Shown: positions 1 through 8,106 of the stretch, one piece after another
How the letters are laid out: each line of letters begins with the position of its first letter
How positions within the stretch are numbered: position 1 is the first letter of the stretch
Source of the DNA: Streptococcus pneumoniae
GTDB lineage: Bacteria; Bacillota; Bacilli; Lactobacillales; Streptococcaceae
Direction of reading: 5' to 3'
DNA: 64,000 bases
Assembly: GCF_001347015.1 (NCBI RefSeq)
Contig: NZ_CFGI01000009.1
Coordinates: forward strand, 37,514-101,513
Made by a program: the position numbers and the translations under genes
Notes under the pieces: model-generated
Seen by the model: the letters and a program-made list of their open reading frames with translations, nothing else
The model's database searches: none
What the model was told of the DNA's origin: nothing

Positions 1-2
1 CA

Positions 3-419
3 ATAATCCGTGAACATATCTCTTATCTGTTTCAAAATTTTGCCCTGATTGATGATGAAACGGTCGAGTACAATCTCATGCTGGCACTGAAATATGTGAA
101 ATTGTCCAAGAAAGACAAGCTCAAAAAGGTGGAAGAGATTTTAGAGAGGGTAGGTTTGTCAGCTACTTTGCATCAAAAGGTCTCCGAGTTGTCTGGTGGG
201 GAACAACAACGAATTGCAGTTGCTAGAGCCATCTTAAAACCCAGCCAGCTGATTTTAGCCGATGAACCGACAGGTTCGCTAGATCCTGAAAATAGAGATT
301 TGGTCTTGAAGTTTCTCTTAGAGATGAATCGAGAAGGGAAAACAGTCATTATCGTGACCCACGATGCTTATGTAGCCCAACAATGTCATCGCGTCATTGA
401 ATTGGGCAAGGGGGAATGA
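3..419 (+). CDS. ABC transporter ATP-binding protein, C-terminal part (bacteriocin-export type)
   Basis: The reading frame is open from base 3, so the gene starts upstream of the window; only about 138 residues are visible. Visible motifs are the Q-loop (YLFQNFALI), the ABC signature LSGGEQQR, Walker B LILADEPTGSLD and the H-loop VTHD. This is the arrangement of the small ATPases paired with membrane proteins in lactococcin-972-type bacteriocin export. In pneumococcus such a gene sits just left of abpA (from memory), which fits. The membrane partner and the bacteriocin would lie outside the window. Family level is sure; substrate is inferred. Confidence 0.8.
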   Translation: MIREHISYLFQNFALIDDETVEYNLMLALKYVKLSKKDKLKKVEEILERVGLSATLHQKVSELSGGEQQRIAVARAILKPSQLILADEPTGSLDPENRDLVLKFLLEMNREGKTVIIVTHDAYVAQQCHRVIELGKGE

Positions 420-663
420 GTTAGTTCTGCTTATTTTGACTGAGTGAATACTAAATTGTCAAATTAAGTTAGATTTTTCATGTAACTCAGAAAAACTTGG
501 TAGGGTGATTGATAATTCGATGATTTCCTAGGAATTCTATTTATTGAGTATAGGTCATTTATGTTAGTTTCTTTCAGACAAATGTGGTGTTTATCTGAGC
601 CTAACATAGATGGCTTTTTCTGTCTAGTTTAATTTTACAAATTGGGTCTCTCAATCTCAAAAG
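420..663. other. intergenic gap before lanM
   Basis: AT-rich spacer between the ATPase stop codon and the lanM promoter region. I see no convincing ORF, RNA or strong terminator in it; the only recognisable signal is the site at 664-682 that follows. Confidence 0.5.
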
Positions 664-706
664 TGCATAGAATACTCATTACCATTACTTGAAAATTTGA
701 TAATCT
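664..706 (+). promoter_or_regulatory. lanM promoter with predicted response-regulator site
   Basis: TGCATAGAATACTCATTAC at 664-682 matches sites at 6632-6650 and 8033-8051. In each case TACTCAT begins 28 nt upstream of a -10 hexamer (here TAATCT at 701-706, a poor match that would need an activator). Similar sequence, same spacing and the same three transcription units point to a regulon site for the LuxR-type regulator at 12516-13112. Binding is inferred. Confidence 0.6.
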
Positions 707-732
707 TAAAGTAATTATAAGGAGGAATTACT

Positions 733-3678
733 ATGTCAGCAATTACAGATAAATGGATAAAACTATTTAATAATGTCAATAATTCTCAGGAGTTAGATAC
801 ATTTTTAAAGAATGTTTCAGGGAAAGGGCTCAATGAATGGGAACAACTATATAATGACTATGATGAAAGTAAAGATTTATTTATTGAAGAAGCGCTAGAA
901 CAAGGTGAATGGATGTTATATACTCCACAGCAAAGGCTTAAGACTAGAATCAATTGGTTAGATTTATATAAACCATTGTGTTATAAATATGTCCAAAAAA
1001 TTTATAGTATTGTTGAAACTAAGAATTATATTTCTGATAAACAGACTTTTATAGAAGGTATTGAAACATATTTTTTTGAGATTTGTATGAATATTAGTTA
1101 TCGTACAGTTGTTTTAGAAATTAATGATTTACGCAGAAATTCAAAACTTCTGGGGGAGAGTAGTGAGGATAGATATAAATACTATATAGACACTTTATTA
1201 CGAGATAAAGAATATATTGTTGATTTTTATAAAAGATATCCAATGTTATATGAGGTATTAGATCAAAAATTAAAAAATATAAGTTTTTATATTCAAGAAA
1301 TTTTAAATAATTTAGAAGACGACATTCAAGATATTCAGAATTATTTTAAAGTATCGAATTTACAATTATCCAAAATTAATTTTAATGCAGGTGATACTCA
1401 TTCTAAAGGCAAGACAGTTTGTATATTAAATTTCAAAGATAAGGATATTGTGTATAAACCTCGTAATATGATATTGGATGTTAATTTAAAATTATTTGCA
1501 GAAGAATTTGAAAAGACATTTGGAATCTCGAATACATTATTTATCCCTAAGACTTTAACTAAGAAAGGATATAGCTATGTAGAAATGATTGAAATTCAAG
1601 AATGTTCTACTTTAGAAGATGTAAAAATATATTTCGAAAATATGGGGAAAATTCTAGCATTTTTACATTTGTTTGGTGCCAAAGATTATCATGGAGAAAA
1701 TGTATTAGCATCTGGGAGATTTCCTTATTTGATTGATAATGAAACAATTCTTCATTTTAGTGAAAATGAGACAATTAATACATCTATACATAAAATGTAT
1801 GACTTTGTAGCTAACTCAGTATATAGTACAGGTATTTTGCCAATGACGCTATATTCAATTAATAATAACAAAGGAATGGAAATAGGTGCATTAAATTCTG
1901 GTGCAAGAAGAGAATCTCCCTATTTAACACATCAGCTGTCTAATGTTGGCACTGATGAAATCAGAATTGAAAAAGTTTTTAAAGAGGTTGGAAGCTTTCC
2001 CAGTACTGTTAGATACGAGGGTGAGAATGTCTCTTGTTCTAATTATTTACCTCAAGTTCAACAGGGATTTGAAGAGATTTATAGAATTTTTGTTGATAAT
2101 AAGTCAGTTATCTCAAAAATGATTAAGAAATATTTTAATAATTGTGAAACGAGATACATTTATAGAAATACCAATATATATGTACAGTTGCTAGAGACTA
2201 GTCATCACCCAGAACTCTTAAAAAATCGTTATGATTTTGAAATGTATTTTCTTAGATTATGTGAATATGGTGATATTTCCAATGAATTTGATAGTAAAAT
2301 GATTCATGATGAGATTAATCAATTGAAAAATGATGATGTCCCAATTTTTTATTCCGATTCATCTAATAATAATATTTCAAATGGAGTTAAGGAATATATT
2401 TTATCACTTGAGGGCGAAAGTATTGTAGAGAAAATTTTAAATAGAATAAAAATAGCATCTACTTCAAACTTAGTTCGTCAGAAGAGAATTATTAATATGT
2501 CTTTTATGGGGACCGAATTATTTGTAAAAAATATTGAACCTTCTAAAAGAAAAGATCTTGGAAGAGAATTATTTGTAAAAAGACTATTATCTAGTAGGTT
2601 TGAACATAATGGCGAAATTAGCTGGTTAGCAATGCTAGCTATGGATAAAAATTATGATATATCACCTATGAAGTATGATTTATATTCAGGTACAGCAGGC
2701 ATTTTACTTGGAATCAATAGTTTAAAAATCAAGGAGTTAGAAGAACTTTTTCCTGGAGTAATGAAATACACTGTTAACTACATAAAGGATTTTAGTTCTG
2801 ATATTACATATCAAAATGTTGGAGCTTTTACCGGAATTTATGGCTATCTATATGCATTGTGTGTATTAAAGGAGAGTAATAAAGATATTCCTTTGGAGAT
2901 TGAAACATGTATCTTTGAAACCATTTTTAGAACTAAAGATATAGTTTCAAATTTAGATAATTTAGATATTATCGGTGGGATTTCTGGTATTTTAGGTGTT
3001 TTATTGAAAGTCAATAGTACATTTAAAGGAAATTTAGATATATTAAATTTGACAGATAAGTTGATGAAACTAATTGTTCAACGTCTGCTTAAAATATATG
3101 CCGAAGAAGGGGTATGGATTTCAGAAGATCCAGGGTATGCTCACGGGAATTATGGTGTAATTGTTCAGCTATATAAATATAGTTTAAGTTTAAGTACAGA
3201 TTCAAATATTAGAAAAATGATTATTCAGTGTGTACAAGACTATTTAAGGAAAGAGAGAGAGGAACTAAATCCCAATAAAGTTCTAAAAGTAAGAAAAAAT
3301 GCTAAATACTACTCCTGGTGTAATGGTATTGTTGGTATTGTAAAAGCTAAGCATTATTTGTTAATTAATGGGTTATCAGATAAGTTGTTATCGGAAGAAG
3401 TGGAGTATTACAGCAGAGATATACTAATTAATGGATTAAATTTGGATAATTCAATTTGTCATGGGAATGTGGGTAATTTGGTGATTTTGGATTCAATTTT
3501 ACCTGTTCAAACTAATCAATTTGAAAATGAGATACATCAGGAAAGCAATCAATATTTATTAGAAAAAATGACCTATGAAACTGATGATTGGGGTGTTTTG
3601 ACAGGTGAAATGGGAATATTGATGGCTAATTATAAGGCGGGTAGAAAATGTCTTAATGAATTGCTATTATTAAATTAA
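733..3678 (+). CDS. lanM: type II lanthipeptide synthetase LanM
   Basis: A 981-residue bifunctional enzyme of normal LanM length. The N-terminal DUF4135-type dehydratase phosphorylates and eliminates Ser/Thr of the precursor peptides; the kinase-like catalytic stretch DYHGEN is near residues 317-322, followed by DNET near 333. The C-terminal LanC-like cyclase forms the thioether rings. Its zinc ligands are visible as Cys863 in WCNG and Cys909-His910 in CHGN. Start ATG has an AAGGAGGA ribosome site. It is followed after 11 bases by lanT. Substrates should be the five precursors at 6722-7843. Very AT-rich compared with the arginine genes downstream, consistent with acquisition. Confidence 0.95.
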   Translation: MSAITDKWIKLFNNVNNSQELDTFLKNVSGKGLNEWEQLYNDYDESKDLFIEEALEQGEWMLYTPQQRLKTRINWLDLYKPLCYKYVQKIYSIVETKNYISDKQTFIEGIETYFFEICMNISYRTVVLEINDLRRNSKLLGESSEDRYKYYIDTLLRDKEYIVDFYKRYPMLYEVLDQKLKNISFYIQEILNNLEDDIQDIQNYFKVSNLQLSKINFNAGDTHSKGKTVCILNFKDKDIVYKPRNMILDVNLKLFAEEFEKTFGISNTLFIPKTLTKKGYSYVEMIEIQECSTLEDVKIYFENMGKILAFLHLFGAKDYHGENVLASGRFPYLIDNETILHFSENETINTSIHKMYDFVANSVYSTGILPMTLYSINNNKGMEIGALNSGARRESPYLTHQLSNVGTDEIRIEKVFKEVGSFPSTVRYEGENVSCSNYLPQVQQGFEEIYRIFVDNKSVISKMIKKYFNNCETRYIYRNTNIYVQLLETSHHPELLKNRYDFEMYFLRLCEYGDISNEFDSKMIHDEINQLKNDDVPIFYSDSSNNNISNGVKEYILSLEGESIVEKILNRIKIASTSNLVRQKRIINMSFMGTELFVKNIEPSKRKDLGRELFVKRLLSSRFEHNGEISWLAMLAMDKNYDISPMKYDLYSGTAGILLGINSLKIKELEELFPGVMKYTVNYIKDFSSDITYQNVGAFTGIYGYLYALCVLKESNKDIPLEIETCIFETIFRTKDIVSNLDNLDIIGGISGILGVLLKVNSTFKGNLDILNLTDKLMKLIVQRLLKIYAEEGVWISEDPGYAHGNYGVIVQLYKYSLSLSTDSNIRKMIIQCVQDYLRKEREELNPNKVLKVRKNAKYYSWCNGIVGIVKAKHYLLINGLSDKLLSEEVEYYSRDILINGLNLDNSICHGNVGNLVILDSILPVQTNQFENEIHQESNQYLLEKMTYETDDWGVLTGEMGILMANYKAGRKCLNELLLLN

Positions 3679-3689
3679 GGAGGAATGTA

Positions 3690-5807
3690 ATGAAGAGAAG
3701 AGTACCATTTATAGAACAGCATCAAAAAACAGAGTGCGGTTTATGTTGTGTAGCAATGGTATCAAGTTATTTTGATCATGAGATTTCTGTCAAAGATTTA
3801 CGTAATATTCAGGAAACAGGAAGGGATGGAACAAATTTTGGAAACTTAATTGATATATTAGAAAATATTGGATTTTCTATTAAGTCGTTTCGTTATCCCA
3901 AAGAACAAATTGAAAATTTCTCTAAAATTTTGACTCCAGCAATTGCCTTATGGCAAAGTAAACATTTTGTAGTAATTGAGAAGGTAAACGAAAAATTTGT
4001 ATGGGTTGTCGATCCAGAACTTGGTAGAATTAGATATAGTTTGGAAGAATTTTCAGAAGGTTTTTCAGAGTATCTAATCAGTATAGTAGATAGTTCACAA
4101 GTATCTAGGAGAAAGAGTAAAGAAAACTTTCAAGTAGTTTATAAACAGTTGTTAAAAACTTGGCCATATTTTATTCCATTGCTTTTTTTAACACTAGGTA
4201 GTTATGGAGTAAATTTTATTTTTCCTCTATGGATGCAACAAATTTTAAACGAAGTCTCAAAGGGAGTTTTTATTAAACAATTCGATTTATTACTTAGATT
4301 CTTAGTTTTTGTCTCCATATATTTTATTATCATGTTGTGCCAGAGATATTTTGCAATTATATTGACAAGTGCTATTGATGAGCGACTAAACAATAATGTG
4401 ATAAGTAATCTCTTTAAGTTACCTTATAAATTTTTTTCTACTAGAAGTAGCGGAGATTTAATCTACTCAATAAATGGTTTGTCTAGAATCAGACAGTTAT
4501 TTACAAATCAGTTTATACTTGGGATTTTAGATATAGGGTTTGCTATTTGCATTTTAATCTATTTTGCTAGATTTAATTATATTATATCCTTATTAGCTGT
4601 TCTATTGTTTTTTTTGAATCTTTTTATATTATTCTTGACCAGACAGAGTTTAGAACAAAGAAATAAGTCATTTATAATTTCTCAAAATGACTTACAGAAT
4701 AAACAGATTGAAATGGTTTATTCTATGATGGGAATTAAAATGGAAGGTTTTGAAGACCAGACATATAAGCAGTGGAAGAGTTTATTTGATAAAAATATAT
4801 ATAGATATAAATGTAGTGAAATTTTTTCAGGATTTGTGAATTCGTTATTTACTATTATCACATTTATTTCACCTTTTATATTGCTGTTTGTTGCTTTACA
4901 ATCAAATAGTAGTGTTGGTATAGGAAGTGTATTTGCACTTTATTCTTTAAGTACTCTTTTATTCAGTAAAACTAATAATATTTTTGAAACAGTAGTATCA
5001 TTTTACAATAGTAAAACGTTTTTAGCTAGGATAGTTGAAATTTTAGAAGAAGACATGGAGGAAAATGGAGAATTAAAATTTGATTTAAAAGGCGATATTG
5101 AATTAAGAAATGTATCATTTTCATATACAAAAGATAGTAAAAAGGTTTTAGAAAATATTTCTTTAGAAATAAAACAAGGAGAGCAGGTTGCAATTGTCGG
5201 ATCATCTGGTTCTGGGAAAAGCACTCTATCTAAGTTATTAATTGGTCTATATCCAGCAAGTTCAGGAGAAATATTGTTTGATAATATAGATTATGATAAA
5301 TTTGAGAAAAAATACTTACGTCAACAAATTGGAATTGTACCTCAAGATATGACACTCTTTAATAAAACTATTCTTGAAAATATTATAGGTGATAATATTA
5401 TTTCACAAGAAGAAGTAGAGGAAATTTGTAAATTAGTAAATATTCACGATGAAATCCAAAATATGCCTATGGGATATCATACGCTAGTTTCGGAGATGGG
5501 ATTGAATTTGTCTGGTGGGCAACGTCAAAGAATTATTTTGGCTAGAGCATTAGTCAAGAAACCTCGAATTATGCTCTTAGATGAAGCGACAAGCTATTTA
5601 GATAATGTAAACGAAAAACAAATAATGAGAAAATTTAAAGAGCAGAATATTACTATAATCTTGATTGCACATCGTTTATCTACAATTATTGACTCTGATC
5701 AGATTTTTGTTATGGACAATGGAAAAATTTCTGAGAGAGGGACGCATAGAGAGCTATTAAATAATAGAGATGGTTTATACAGTCAACTTTATCAAATGAA
5801 TTATTAA
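3690..5807 (+). CDS. lanT: LanT: peptidase (C39)-containing ABC exporter
   Basis: A 705-residue bifunctional transporter that removes the leader of the modified lanthipeptides and exports them. The N-terminal C39 cysteine peptidase shows Cys16 (KTECGLCC), His92 (KHFVV) and Asp108 (VVDPE) as the catalytic triad. A six-helix membrane domain occupies about residues 155-430. The nucleotide-binding domain has Walker A GSSGSGKST, signature LSGGQRQR, Walker B IMLLDEATSYLD and the H-loop IAHR. It lies 11 bases after lanM with its own AGGAGG site, so they form an operon. Complete, with no sign of damage. Confidence 0.95.
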   Translation: MKRRVPFIEQHQKTECGLCCVAMVSSYFDHEISVKDLRNIQETGRDGTNFGNLIDILENIGFSIKSFRYPKEQIENFSKILTPAIALWQSKHFVVIEKVNEKFVWVVDPELGRIRYSLEEFSEGFSEYLISIVDSSQVSRRKSKENFQVVYKQLLKTWPYFIPLLFLTLGSYGVNFIFPLWMQQILNEVSKGVFIKQFDLLLRFLVFVSIYFIIMLCQRYFAIILTSAIDERLNNNVISNLFKLPYKFFSTRSSGDLIYSINGLSRIRQLFTNQFILGILDIGFAICILIYFARFNYIISLLAVLLFFLNLFILFLTRQSLEQRNKSFIISQNDLQNKQIEMVYSMMGIKMEGFEDQTYKQWKSLFDKNIYRYKCSEIFSGFVNSLFTIITFISPFILLFVALQSNSSVGIGSVFALYSLSTLLFSKTNNIFETVVSFYNSKTFLARIVEILEEDMEENGELKFDLKGDIELRNVSFSYTKDSKKVLENISLEIKQGEQVAIVGSSGSGKSTLSKLLIGLYPASSGEILFDNIDYDKFEKKYLRQQIGIVPQDMTLFNKTILENIIGDNIISQEEVEEICKLVNIHDEIQNMPMGYHTLVSEMGLNLSGGQRQRIILARALVKKPRIMLLDEATSYLDNVNEKQIMRKFKEQNITIILIAHRLSTIIDSDQIFVMDNGKISERGTHRELLNNRDGLYSQLYQMNY

Positions 5808-6034
5808 TTTTAATAAAAAATTTCAAGTTTAAGTTATTTTGCATTAAATGAGTTGATTATGCTTATCATTTGTATCACACTTCCAAGAAAAGTAAGAATA
5901 AACTTATGTCTCAGAAGTATGGGGTTTAGTTTTATAGTATCACTCACTAAAAATATTGGAAAATGTAAAAATTGAAAAGAATTCTACTTCGTCAAGGTGT
6001 AATGACCTCAAAAGTTGAACTATTAATTTATGCT

Positions 6035-6071
6035 AAGGATTGAATCCTGTATTGCACAGGACTCAGTCCTT
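6035..6071 (+). other. long stem-loop
   Basis: A 16-nt left arm (6035-6050) pairs with 6056-6071 across a 5-nt loop, with one G-U pair and one A-C mismatch. It is followed by a short T-rich stretch, so it could terminate lanMT transcription or cap a small RNA. Confidence 0.5.
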
Positions 6072-6129
6072 TTAATTGTGGTTTCAAGCCAGTTTTTCTC
6101 TGTGAGAAAAATTAGTCAAATAATATAGC

Positions 6130-6226
6130 ATGACCTGAACGAAGTTCAGCGAGCGTTTTTAGACGCCGCTGGAGAGAAACGGCTTATAGCCAGTGTACAA
6201 GCCACCCGTTTTCACGGGTGGTTATG
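6130..6226 (+). other. structured block resembling an IS200/IS605 right end or omega-RNA scaffold
   Basis: Three nested or serial hairpins are visible: CTGAAC-GAA-GTTCAG near 6134-6148, CTGG...CCAG around 6170-6199, and CCACCCGT-TTTC-ACGGGTGG around 6202-6222. A terminal GC-rich hairpin after a run of small hairpins is typical of the transposon end and RNA scaffold next to tnpB genes. No tnpB or tnpA is present here, so it would be a scar. The call is tentative. Confidence 0.3.
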
Positions 6227-6614
6227 ACTAGTCGAATTGCCACCGATCAACACTTTACTCAAAATGGTTTCTATTGTTTCTTGATTGAGAGCTTGAAACA
6301 AGGTAAGTTTTAATTTTCTAATACGAACTTTAAGAACAGATTATTTCTATTTTTCTGAAAAAAACGACAAGATTATGGAATTTCCAAAGAAATACTCCGT
6401 TGTGACATCAATATAGCCTCCAACTTTATTTTCTACTAGCAGTATGCTGAAGGTGTGAGAATTATGATAGATACATTGTCATAGAGCTAAATTGATTGTT
6501 CCAATTTAATTGTTCAAGCTAGCTTGACATAGATAGAAAAAGATATTTCACACGGAGTCTATTGCTATATTAGAATATCTAGCTAATCAATCTGTATTAC
6601 CATTTTTAATTTTT

Positions 6615-6674
6615 AAATCGTTCAATATTATTGCACGATTTACTCATTACTAAAGCTATTTAGCGATGTATACT
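6615..6674 (+). promoter_or_regulatory. lanA1 promoter with predicted response-regulator site
   Basis: TGCACGATTTACTCATTAC lies at 6632-6650, with TACTCAT starting 28 nt before the -10 box TATACT (6669-6674). The -35 position is occupied by the site rather than a consensus hexamer, as expected for activation. An extra inverted repeat AAATCGT/ACGATTT (6615-6621 and 6635-6641) overlaps it and may be a second regulator contact. Confidence 0.65.
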
Positions 6675-6721
6675 TAGTAGTGTAAAGATGATTATCTTAA
6701 AAAAAGAAAGGAGAGTTGTTT

Positions 6722-6910
6722 ATGACTAAACATATTCATAAATGTGAAGAAATTGATAGTCTTGATTTTGAAGTAAACGAGCAAGAGCTTTCAGGCAAAT
6801 CAGGTTCAGGTTGGTTTACGGCAGTTCAATTAAGTCTAGCAGGTCGTTGCGGTCGATGGTTTACAGGATCATTTGAATGCACTAGTAACAACGTAAGTTG
6901 TGGTAAATAA
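6722..6910 (+). CDS. lanA1: lanthipeptide precursor A1
   Basis: A 62-residue precursor. The ATG at 6722 is chosen over an in-frame TTG at 6716 because the AAAGGAG ribosome site sits correctly for it. The leader is acidic (SLDFEVNEQEL) and probably ends at the small-residue motif GKSGSG, a LanT-type cleavage region. The 32-residue core starting WFTAVQL has three Cys and several Ser/Thr. The segment FTGSFEC fits the T-x-S/T-x-E/D-C pattern of the lipid II-binding ring of lacticin 481/mersacidin-type lantibiotics; a second ring could form over CTSNNVSC. Cleavage site and rings are inferred. Confidence 0.9.
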   Translation: MTKHIHKCEEIDSLDFEVNEQELSGKSGSGWFTAVQLSLAGRCGRWFTGSFECTSNNVSCGK

Positions 6911-6923
6911 AAATGGGGGAAAA

Positions 6924-7112
6924 ATGATGGAAGAAAAGAAAATGTCATCAGAGATTGATAATTTGGATTTTGAAGTAAACGAGCAAGAGCTTTCAGGTAA
7001 ATCAGGTTCAGGTTGGTTTACGGCAGTTCAATTAAGTCTAGCAGGTCGTTGTGGTCGATGGTTTACTGGTTCATTTGAATGTACTAGTAACAACGTAAGT
7101 TGTGGTAAATAA
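6924..7112 (+). CDS. lanA2: lanthipeptide precursor A2 (near-duplicate of A1)
   Basis: A 62-residue precursor 13 bases after A1 with a GGGGGA ribosome site; a second Met codon follows at once, so the start could be 6927. From LDFEVNEQEL to the C-terminal CGK it is identical in residues to A1. Only the first dozen or so residues differ (MMEEKKMSSEIDN). The DNA differs at a few synonymous positions, so the duplication is recent but not brand new. It would give the same mature product as A1. Confidence 0.9.
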   Translation: MMEEKKMSSEIDNLDFEVNEQELSGKSGSGWFTAVQLSLAGRCGRWFTGSFECTSNNVSCGK

Positions 7113-7124
7113 AAATAGGAGAAA

Positions 7125-7310
7125 ATGATGGAAGAAAAGAAAATGTCATCAGAGATTGATAATTTGGATTTTGAGGTAAACGAGCAGGAGCTTTCAGGCA
7201 AATCAGGTTCAGGCTGGTTCACGGCAGTTCAATTAAGTCTAGCAGGTCGTTGTGGTCGATGGTTTACTGGTTCATTTGAATGTACTAGTAATCATGTAAA
7301 ATGCGGTTAA
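7125..7310 (+). CDS. lanA3: lanthipeptide precursor A3 (near-duplicate)
   Basis: A 61-residue precursor 12 bases after A2, with an AGGAG ribosome site. The leader starts MMEEKKMSSEIDN exactly as in A2. The core equals A1/A2 until the tail, which reads SNHVKCG instead of SNNVSCGK, losing one Ser and one residue. The last Cys and the FTGSFEC segment are kept. The change lies in the presumed C-terminal ring and could tune activity or signalling. Confidence 0.9.
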   Translation: MMEEKKMSSEIDNLDFEVNEQELSGKSGSGWFTAVQLSLAGRCGRWFTGSFECTSNHVKCG

Positions 7311-7390
7311 CTAAGGATTAGAAAATTTTATTCTGATAAATAGTATTTGTTAAATTTATTATAAACAAGGAAAGTTTTGCGAGGGACAAT

Positions 7391-7573
7391 ATGGAAAACA
7401 AGCAATATAATTCAGAAATTGACACTTTAGACTTTGAAATTAGCGCTCAAGAATTGGAAGGAACTTCTGGTGCAGGAGGCTGGTATTCAGCATTTAAAAT
7501 GACTCTAGCAGGTCGCTGCGGTCGATGTTTCACATGTTCTTATGAATGTACAAGTAATAATGTTAATTGTTAA
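7391..7573 (+). CDS. lanA4: lanthipeptide precursor A4 (divergent)
   Basis: A 60-residue precursor with GAGGG ribosome site. The leader (IDTLDFEISAQELEG) aligns with A1-A3, and the cleavage region here reads GAGG, a true double glycine. The core begins WYSAFKM and contains GRCGRCFTCSYECTS, that is, five Cys in the core rather than three, so ring topology must differ. The T-x-S-x-E-C motif and a C-terminal Cys are kept. An 80-base gap from A3 separates it from the identical triplet. Confidence 0.9.
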   Translation: MENKQYNSEIDTLDFEISAQELEGTSGAGGWYSAFKMTLAGRCGRCFTCSYECTSNNVNC

Positions 7574-7666
7574 TTTAGGAAGTATATATGTTTCTTGAGA
7601 TGTGAAAATTTTCCTTGTTATAGTTGACAGATATAGAGTTAAATGATAAATTATAGGAGAAACAAA

Positions 7667-7843
7667 ATGGAAGAAAATTATGTAGAAGTTGATAGCTTGC
7701 GTCATGAAATTGACAATCAAGAATTAGCAGGTAATTCTGCAGCTGGACTCAGAACAGCAATTCGAATGACTAGTCAAGGTCGCTGTGGGTGGGCTTTCAC
7801 GCTTTCTTATGAATGTACGTCACCAAATGTCCGCTGTAGATAG
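7667..7843 (+). CDS. lanA5: lanthipeptide precursor A5 (most divergent)
   Basis: A 58-residue precursor; ATG 7667 chosen because it follows an AGGAGA ribosome site. Leader EVDSLRHEIDNQELAG aligns with the others, with a SAAG cleavage region. The core starts LRTAIRM, is more basic, and keeps GRCG, FTLSYECTS and a late Cys. The first core aromatic is lost. It is probably a functionally distinct partner of the A1-A3 peptide, as multi-peptide lantibiotics divide roles. Confidence 0.9.
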   Translation: MEENYVEVDSLRHEIDNQELAGNSAAGLRTAIRMTSQGRCGWAFTLSYECTSPNVRCR

Positions 7844-7866
7844 AATGAACAAGATTGGAGAGTAAG

Positions 7867-7974
7867 ATGGAAGGAATTATTGGAACACTTGAGTTTTATG
7901 CTCCCGTATTGATTCTAGGAGCATCTATTATTGGTATCGTCTACGTTATGAAAAAACGAAAAGAACGAAAATGA
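7867..7974 (+). CDS. 35-residue single-span membrane peptide
   Basis: Small ORF with a good TTGGAGAG ribosome site, 23 bases after A5 and just before the terminator, so it belongs to the precursor transcript. The product is one hydrophobic helix (FYAPVLILGASIIGIVY) followed by a strongly basic tail (MKKRKERK). It has no leader motif and no Cys, so it is not a sixth precursor. Tiny basic membrane peptides in this position often serve in producer immunity or assist the exporter; that role is inferred. Confidence 0.7.
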   Translation: MEGIIGTLEFYAPVLILGASIIGIVYVMKKRKERK

Positions 7975-7983
7975 TGTATATTT

Positions 7984-8012
7984 AAAAAGCCATACTAGTT
8001 TATGGCTTTTTT
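7984..8012 (+). terminator. Rho-independent terminator of the precursor operon
   Basis: AAAAAGCCATA pairs with TATGGCTTTTT around a short loop and ends in a T run. It separates the highly expressed precursors from the ABC genes. Confidence 0.8.
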
Positions 8013-8032
8013 ACTTGTCTTTAGAGAGATTA

Positions 8033-8075
8033 TGCACGAATTACTCATGATATTAAAGCTCAGATTGATTATAAT
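8033..8075 (+). promoter_or_regulatory. promoter of the ABC (immunity) genes with predicted regulator site
   Basis: TGCACGAATTACTCATGAT (8033-8051), with TACTCAT starting exactly 28 nt before the -10 box TATAAT (8070-8075). AAAGCT follows the site as it does at lanA1. This is the third member of the site set. Confidence 0.65.
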
Positions 8076-8106
8076 AGTCTTGTAAAATAGAAATGGAGGA
8101 ATATTT

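Larger units (their letters stand above)
5808..6631. other. about 0.8-kb noncoding gap with several stem-loops
   Basis: No convincing coding region on either strand between lanT and the precursor promoter, which is unusual inside a compact cluster. It contains the stem-loop at 6035-6071 and a structured block at 6130-6226 ending in a CCACCCG/CGGGTGG hairpin. The second block looks like an IS200/IS605-type end or a structured RNA. The remainder (6227-6614) is AT-rich with no feature I can name. Confidence 0.5.

Noticed and set aside
6722-7310. Three near-identical units about 200 bp apart considered as a CRISPR-like or other repeat array
   Set aside because: Each unit is a complete precursor gene with start, ribosome site and stop; it is gene duplication.
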